NCBI GenBank assembly: GCA_002427615.1
Contig: DIFH01000034.1
Location: 1 to 9,851 of the forward strand
Source: Paludibacter sp. UBA5753
GTDB lineage: Bacteria > Bacteroidota > Bacteroidia > Bacteroidales > Paludibacteraceae
Length of the DNA: 9,851 nt
Direction: 5' to 3'
Shown here: positions 5,896-9,851 of the stretch, one piece after another
Numbering within the stretch: position 1 is the stretch's first letter
Layout: each line of letters begins with the position of its first letter
Translations under genes and position numbers: made by a program
Notes under the pieces: model-generated
What the model saw: only the letters and a program-made list of their open reading frames with translations
Database searches by the model: none
What the model was told of the DNA's origin: nothing

Positions 5896-6800
5896 AACCA
5901 CTGATAAAATACAGAGGGGGAAAATCAAAAGAAATCCCTAATTTAATTAAACACATACCACAATTCAGTGGACGCTATATTGAGCCATTTTTGGGTGGAG
6001 GAGCTTTATTTTTCTATTTAGAACCTCAAAAGGCTATTATAAATGATATTAACTCAAAATTAATGGCCTTTTACACAGGGGTTAGGGACAATTTCCAGAT
6101 ACTTAAAAACGAGCTAACCGAGATTGAAAGAATTTATACTGACAATCGCCGGCGGTTTGAAGAATTAAAAAGTATAACACCTGATAAACGTGTAGATGAT
6201 GACAATGAACCATTATACTACAAAATAAGGGATATGTTCAACGACTTAACTGAAAAAGAGTATTCAGATGCATTAATCTATTTCTTTATCAACAAGACGG
6301 CATATTCTGGCATGATACGTTACAATGCAAAAGGTGAATTTAATGTTCCTTACGGTCGTTATTCAAATTTGAACACTTCGTTGGTTACAAAGGCACATAG
6401 CAAATTGCTTTCTAATACAGAGATTTTTAATCACGATTATTCTGAAATATTTGGAATGGCAAATGAAAATGATTTTATGTTTTTAGACCCACCGTATGAT
6501 TGTATTTTCTCAGATTATGGCAATATCGAACATAAAGATGGTTTTAACGAAATAAATCATAAAGAATTAGCTCGTCAATTCAGAATGCTAAATTGTAAGG
6601 CTCTTATGGTTATCGGAAGAACTCCGTTAACAGAAAAACTGTATGGTGATATGATTATTGATGAATATGGGAAATCGTATTCGGTGAATATTAGAAACAG
6701 ATTTAAGTCAGAAGCAAGCCATATTTTAATCTCAAATTATGGCAATACCGAAAAGAAATATTATCCAGAATTAGAATTTGAAAAAGAATTTGCTTTTTAA
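5892..6800 (+). CDS. D12-class (Dam-type) DNA adenine N6-methyltransferase
   Basis: The 302-residue enzyme transfers a methyl group from S-adenosylmethionine to adenine N6 and protects host DNA from the nuclease next door. SAM-binding motif X is KYRGGKS (6-12), motif I is EPFLGGGALF (31-40) and the catalytic motif IV is D199-P-P-Y. The family-specific stretch INKTAYSGMIRYNAKGEFNV followed by PYGRY (133-157) corresponds to the NRxxYNGLxRxNxxGxFNVPFG region of Dam and DpnM. The motif order identifies MethyltransfD12 (PF02086). Characterised members mostly modify GATC or sequences containing it. Length is slightly above Dam (278). It overlaps the regulator by 4 nt and is followed 5 nt later by the nuclease gene. 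Base composition is AT-rich compared with the helicase region, which suggests acquisition as a unit. All motifs look intact. Confidence 0.92.
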   Translation: MKPLIKYRGGKSKEIPNLIKHIPQFSGRYIEPFLGGGALFFYLEPQKAIINDINSKLMAFYTGVRDNFQILKNELTEIERIYTDNRRRFEELKSITPDKRVDDDNEPLYYKIRDMFNDLTEKEYSDALIYFFINKTAYSGMIRYNAKGEFNVPYGRYSNLNTSLVTKAHSKLLSNTEIFNHDYSEIFGMANENDFMFLDPPYDCIFSDYGNIEHKDGFNEINHKELARQFRMLNCKALMVIGRTPLTEKLYGDMIIDEYGKSYSVNIRNRFKSEASHILISNYGNTEKKYYPELEFEKEFAF

Positions 6801-6805
6801 ATGAT

Positions 6806-8485
6806 ATGGCAAGAATTGACAGTAAAGTAATCTTCGTTACCACTTCCCCACGAACACCAGCTAAAATGATTCCTGAAATTGGGTTGTTACAAACTCATTT
6901 TACAGGGCAAAAATGGAATACAGAAACACAAAGAGCTTTTATGGAGCTATTGAGAGAGGAAAACTTTTTCAATGGAGAAGGTGCAAATGACCCTGCTTTT
7001 AGTGCAAGAGACAGAATTAACCGAGCACCAAAGGCGCTCGGTTTTGTTGTTTTATCACCCTCAATACAGTTAACATTCGCAGGTGAAGAGTTGGTAAGTT
7101 CCAGGCGTAAAGAAGAGATATTTTTAAGGCAGTTACTTAAGTTTCAAATTCCTTCTCCATATCACAAACCAACTGAGAACTCAGCTGAGTTCTGGGTTAA
7201 ACCATATCTTGAATTATTCCGACTTGTTAGACATTTTGGCTCATTAAAATTTGACGAATTGAGGATTTTCGGTTTGCAATTAGTTGATTATCGAAAATTT
7301 GACTCAATAGTTGAAAAAATTAATCAGTTTAGAGTTGCAAAAGCACAGAATGAAAGAAACTACAAGCAATTCCGTGCTGAATATTTAGAAAGAGAATTAA
7401 AAGAGATTTATAGTGTCGATATAAGCTCAGGAAATACACGAACAAGAGAAACAACTGATGCTTCCATTGCAAAATTTCTAAGCACAAAAGCAAGCAATAT
7501 GCGGGACTATGCTGATGCTTGTATTCGTTACTTGAGAGCAACGGGATTAGTCAATATTTCACACTTAGGAAAATCAATATCTATCGTTCCCGAAAAAATT
7601 CAAGAAGTTGATTATTTTTTGCAAAGCACTGATAGAGAACCTTGCTTCATTGACAACGATAGACAATATGTTGAATATCTTGGCAATCCTCAAATTCCAA
7701 TCTTATTAACTGATAACAGAGAATTATTAGAAGAAAAAATTCGATTAGAATTTCCACAACTACAACTACCTGTTACAGCAACACTGCAAGAACTTAAAAA
7801 CTTATTTGCAGACGAATTAGAAAACAGGAAAGCACAAATCCTAACTGACCAAATTGCAGCAATAAAAGATTATCGACAATTCGAGGAAATAAATACAACT
7901 TTTGACCAAATACTTGCAAATTCACTTTACGATACACCCTTAATGTTAGAGTGGAATACCTGGCGAGCAATGACAATGTTGGACGGTGGAAATATTAAGG
8001 CTAATTTAAAGTTTGACGATTTTGGAAATCCAATGTCTACGGCACAAGGTAATATGGCAGACATTGTTTGTGATTATGGAGACTTTGGATTAACCGTTGA
8101 AGTAACAATGCAAGGCGGACAACGGCAGTATGAAGCTGAAAGCGAGCCAGTAGCAAGACATCTTGCAAAATACAAAAAGGAAACTCAAAAGCCTACGTAT
8201 TGCTTATTTGTAGCGCCAAAAATAAACGATGCTTGTAAGGCTCATTTTTACCTCCTTCAAAAGCAAAATATTTCATTCTATGGTGGAACTTCAACAATTG
8301 TTCCTTTGCCGTTGAATGTTTTCATTAAAATGGTTGCGGACTCGTATAATGCAACTTATATTCCCGAACCGAGACATGTAAAACGCTTTTTTGACCGTTC
8401 AAATGAAATAGCAAATGAATGTGATAACGAGAAAGTTTGGTATGAGAAAATTACAAAAGAAGCATTAAACTGGTTGACAGAATGA
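6806..8485 (+). CDS. AlwI-family type IIS restriction endonuclease
   Basis: The 559-residue protein belongs to the AlwI/PleI/MlyI/BspD6I group (RE_AlwI, PF09491). These enzymes bind a short asymmetric site and cut a few bases to one side. The N-terminal 350 or so residues should be the DNA-recognition and linker part, and the nuclease domain is C-terminal. The catalytic cluster is D419 (ADIVCDY), E432 (TVEVTMQ), E445 and H452 (ESEPVARH). Spacings of 13, 13 and 7 are identical to those I recall for D456, E469, E482 and H489 of Nt.BspD6I. E382 (LEWNTW) sits where E418 of that enzyme would be. The site is therefore likely active. The sequence alone does not tell whether the enzyme dimerises to cut both strands or nicks one. 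The gene is the last of the operon, with only 5 nt between it and the methyltransferase. It is markedly AT-rich (about 28-37% GC in sampled lines, against 43-47% in the helicase). No terminator with a T run follows. Confidence 0.88.
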   Translation: MARIDSKVIFVTTSPRTPAKMIPEIGLLQTHFTGQKWNTETQRAFMELLREENFFNGEGANDPAFSARDRINRAPKALGFVVLSPSIQLTFAGEELVSSRRKEEIFLRQLLKFQIPSPYHKPTENSAEFWVKPYLELFRLVRHFGSLKFDELRIFGLQLVDYRKFDSIVEKINQFRVAKAQNERNYKQFRAEYLERELKEIYSVDISSGNTRTRETTDASIAKFLSTKASNMRDYADACIRYLRATGLVNISHLGKSISIVPEKIQEVDYFLQSTDREPCFIDNDRQYVEYLGNPQIPILLTDNRELLEEKIRLEFPQLQLPVTATLQELKNLFADELENRKAQILTDQIAAIKDYRQFEEINTTFDQILANSLYDTPLMLEWNTWRAMTMLDGGNIKANLKFDDFGNPMSTAQGNMADIVCDYGDFGLTVEVTMQGGQRQYEAESEPVARHLAKYKKETQKPTYCLFVAPKINDACKAHFYLLQKQNISFYGGTSTIVPLPLNVFIKMVADSYNATYIPEPRHVKRFFDRSNEIANECDNEKVWYEKITKEALNWLTE

Positions 8486-8500
8486 AAAACGGCCAGTTGG

Positions 8501-8624
8501 TAACACGCGGTATAGTTAATTGCCTGTGTAGAGGGTATTCGAACGTTTCAGCTCATATCAAAAGTAGTTGTAACTTGATAGGAAAATGCTTCAAAATCGA
8601 CAACTAACCATACCGCCAACGTTA
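8501..8624. repeat. Long imperfect palindrome after the restriction gene (attC-like)
   Basis: The outer TAAC (8501-8504) pairs with GTTA (8621-8624). Inside, GCGGTAT-A-GTTA-A-TTG (8507-8522) pairs with CAA-C-TAAC-C-ATACCGC (8601-8616), with only two A/C mismatches. The middle is about 78 nt. It starts 16 nt after the restriction endonuclease stop codon. A long imperfect palindrome bounded by AAC and GTT, with unpaired bases and placed right after a gene, recalls an integron attC site. The core sites do not match RYYYAAC and GTTRRRY exactly, so this is an analogy. It may instead be a common Bacteroidota intergenic repeat. Confidence 0.5.
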
Positions 8625-8695
8625 ATAGCAAGCAAAAACTAACCACATCGACAGTTCATATTTATACAGACAAACTTAAAAAAAAATATCGAAAA

Positions 8696-9691
8696 ATGAA
8701 AACAAATATCTTAATTCTTTTGGCGATCACCACATTTTCCACTTGCTTCTCACAAGATAAATTAATAGCGTTGGATAAAGACCTTGCTACTGTGGATTAT
8801 CCTTTTGAGGTAAAATTTCATCCGTTGCAATCGCAGGGACAAGATTTGAAAATGGCTTATGTAGATGTGTTGTCGCCAAATCCTAATGGAAAAACCGTGG
8901 TGCTCCTGCACGGTAAAAATTTCAATATAGCTTATTGGGAGCAAACTATAAAAGAGTTGAGTAAACAAGGTTTTCGTGTAATCGCACCTGACCAAATTGG
9001 CTTTGGAAAATCAACCAAGCCTGCAAGCTACCAATACAGCTTTCAGCAGTTGGCTCTTAACACCAAATCAATACTCGACAGTCTGAAAATCAATAAAATA
9101 ATGGTATTAGGACATTCTATGGGTGGAATGCTTGCCACAAGGTTTGCATTATCCTATCCTGAAATGACCGATAAACTCATTCTGGAAAACCCAATCGGTT
9201 TGGAGGATTATAAAGTTTTGGCAAGCTATCAAACCATTGACGCTAACTATCAGGGTGAATTGAAAAACACGGTGGAAAGCTATCGCGACTACCAGTTGAA
9301 ATATTATTACGATAATACCTGGAAGCCTCAATATGACCGTTGGCTTAACCTGTTGGCGGGTTGGACATTGCACAAAGATTATCCCATTGTCGCATGGAAT
9401 GCAGCCCTGACTACCGATATGATTTTCACCCAGCCCGTAGTGTATGAATTCGGGAACATTAAATGTCCGACATTGCTTATTATCGGGACGCGCGACAGGA
9501 CAGCGATAGGTAGAGAAAGAGCACCAAAAGACATACAGCCGAAAATGGGGCTTTACAATGAATTAGGAAAGAAAACACAACACGCTATACCAAACTCGAC
9601 CTTGGTTGAATTGGACAACGTAGGACACCTTCCTCATATAGAAACTTTCGACAGATTTATAAAACCGTTGATTGAATTTTTACAAAAGTAG
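8696..9691 (+). CDS. Exported alpha/beta hydrolase
   Basis: The 331-residue protein has a signal peptide (about residues 1-19, ending CFSQ) and is probably periplasmic or secreted. Cys17 lies in STC, not a good lipobox. The alpha/beta-hydrolase fold shows the oxyanion-hole HG at 72-73 (LLHGKNF), the nucleophile elbow G139-H-S141-M-G-G, the acid D267 in GTRD and the base H311 in GHLPHIE. The triad is complete. DLKMAYVDV before the first core strand and LHGKNFNIAYW after it are typical of a Bacteroidota group annotated only as alpha/beta hydrolase. An esterase or similar activity on an unknown small substrate is likely. Its GC content (about 43% in one sampled line) is like the left half of the window, not like the restriction-modification genes. 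No clear TAnnTTTG box was found upstream, so its promoter is unknown. Confidence 0.85.
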   Translation: MKTNILILLAITTFSTCFSQDKLIALDKDLATVDYPFEVKFHPLQSQGQDLKMAYVDVLSPNPNGKTVVLLHGKNFNIAYWEQTIKELSKQGFRVIAPDQIGFGKSTKPASYQYSFQQLALNTKSILDSLKINKIMVLGHSMGGMLATRFALSYPEMTDKLILENPIGLEDYKVLASYQTIDANYQGELKNTVESYRDYQLKYYYDNTWKPQYDRWLNLLAGWTLHKDYPIVAWNAALTTDMIFTQPVVYEFGNIKCPTLLIIGTRDRTAIGRERAPKDIQPKMGLYNELGKKTQHAIPNSTLVELDNVGHLPHIETFDRFIKPLIEFLQK

Positions 9692-9701
9692 ATAGATGAA
9701 G

Positions 9702-9800
9702 TTGCCGGCCGCTAACAGGCGTTTGGCAAAAACAGCGGGTTCAGTGGTTATTTAGCGCTTGAAAGAAAACTCGGCGTTTGATAAGAAAACGTCAAAATCA
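9702..9800. repeat. Second palindrome-type element, probably partial
   Basis: Right after the hydrolase stop codon, GCCGGCCGCTAACAGGCG parallels GCCAGTTGGTAACACGCG, which opens the palindrome following the restriction gene. The pattern is GCC-G--G-TAACA--CG. GGCGTTTG occurs twice (9718-9725 and 9773-9780). No right arm pairing with the left is visible before the window ends, so the element is either truncated or continues outside. No gene is seen from 9692 to the end. Confidence 0.35.
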
Positions 9801-9828
9801 AGGCCTACGAAGCAGCGAAAACACGAAG

Positions 9829-9844
9829 TCCCGCCAAGGCGGGA
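9829..9844. repeat. GC-rich hairpin at the right edge
   Basis: TCCCGCC-AA-GGCGGGA is a 7-bp perfect inverted repeat, counted with a 2-nt centre. Like the hairpin at the left edge, it is introduced by AGTCCCG. It is followed by TGAGTAG rather than T residues, so it is a repeat-like palindrome more than a terminator. Confidence 0.5.
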
Positions 9845-9851
9845 TGAGTAG

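Noticed and set aside
8536..8556. GGTATTCGAACG as a tRNA T-arm
   Set aside because: No acceptor stem, anticodon arm or D arm can be assembled around it. It lies within the loop of the palindrome.
1..9851. CRISPR array or prophage
   Set aside because: No regularly spaced direct repeats are visible, and there are no phage structural or integrase genes.

Overview
The window looks like chromosomal DNA from a member of the Bacteroidota. Three genes are preceded by a clear match to the Bacteroidota sigma factor -7 box (TAnnTTTG), set 22 to 28 nt before the start codon. No gene has a convincing Shine-Dalgarno sequence, and the proteins resemble those of this phylum. Genus cannot be read from the sequence alone.

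The left half (1-5136) is ordinary-looking sequence of moderate GC. It holds a membrane-anchored or exported serine hydrolase of the beta-lactamase class C/esterase fold (286-1635). Convergent to it is a TIGR03915/DUF4130-type putative DNA metabolism protein (1681-2442, minus). The two share a bidirectional terminator. A DEAD-box RNA helicase of RhlE type (2622-3848) is divergent from the DUF4130 gene and ends in a textbook intrinsic terminator. A secreted endonuclease/exonuclease/phosphatase-fold protein of the neutral sphingomyelinase type follows (4198-5136).

The right half looks like an accessory region. Non-coding debris (5137-5552) holds a frame-broken remnant on the minus strand and a strongly structured segment, 5331-5495, that I read as a probable fragment of a group II intron. 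Next is a compact, AT-rich restriction-modification operon (5584-8485): an XRE-family controller-like regulator, a Dam-type (D12 class) adenine methyltransferase overlapping it by 4 nt, and an AlwI-family type IIS restriction endonuclease 5 nt further on. The endonuclease keeps every catalytic residue I can map from Nt.BspD6I. A 124-bp imperfect palindrome (8501-8624) follows. Then comes an exported alpha/beta hydrolase (8696-9691), and after it a second stretch that opens with a similar TAACA-containing motif. The 'gene(s) then palindrome' layout recalls a cassette array, but no integrase is visible.

Functionally, the regulator, methyltransferase and endonuclease should form one self-regulated defence unit with a GATC-containing target as the most economical prediction. 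The other genes appear to be independent transcription units. The most interesting points are the restriction-modification island and the unusual non-coding structures on both of its sides. I do not see clear evidence of a wholly new system.
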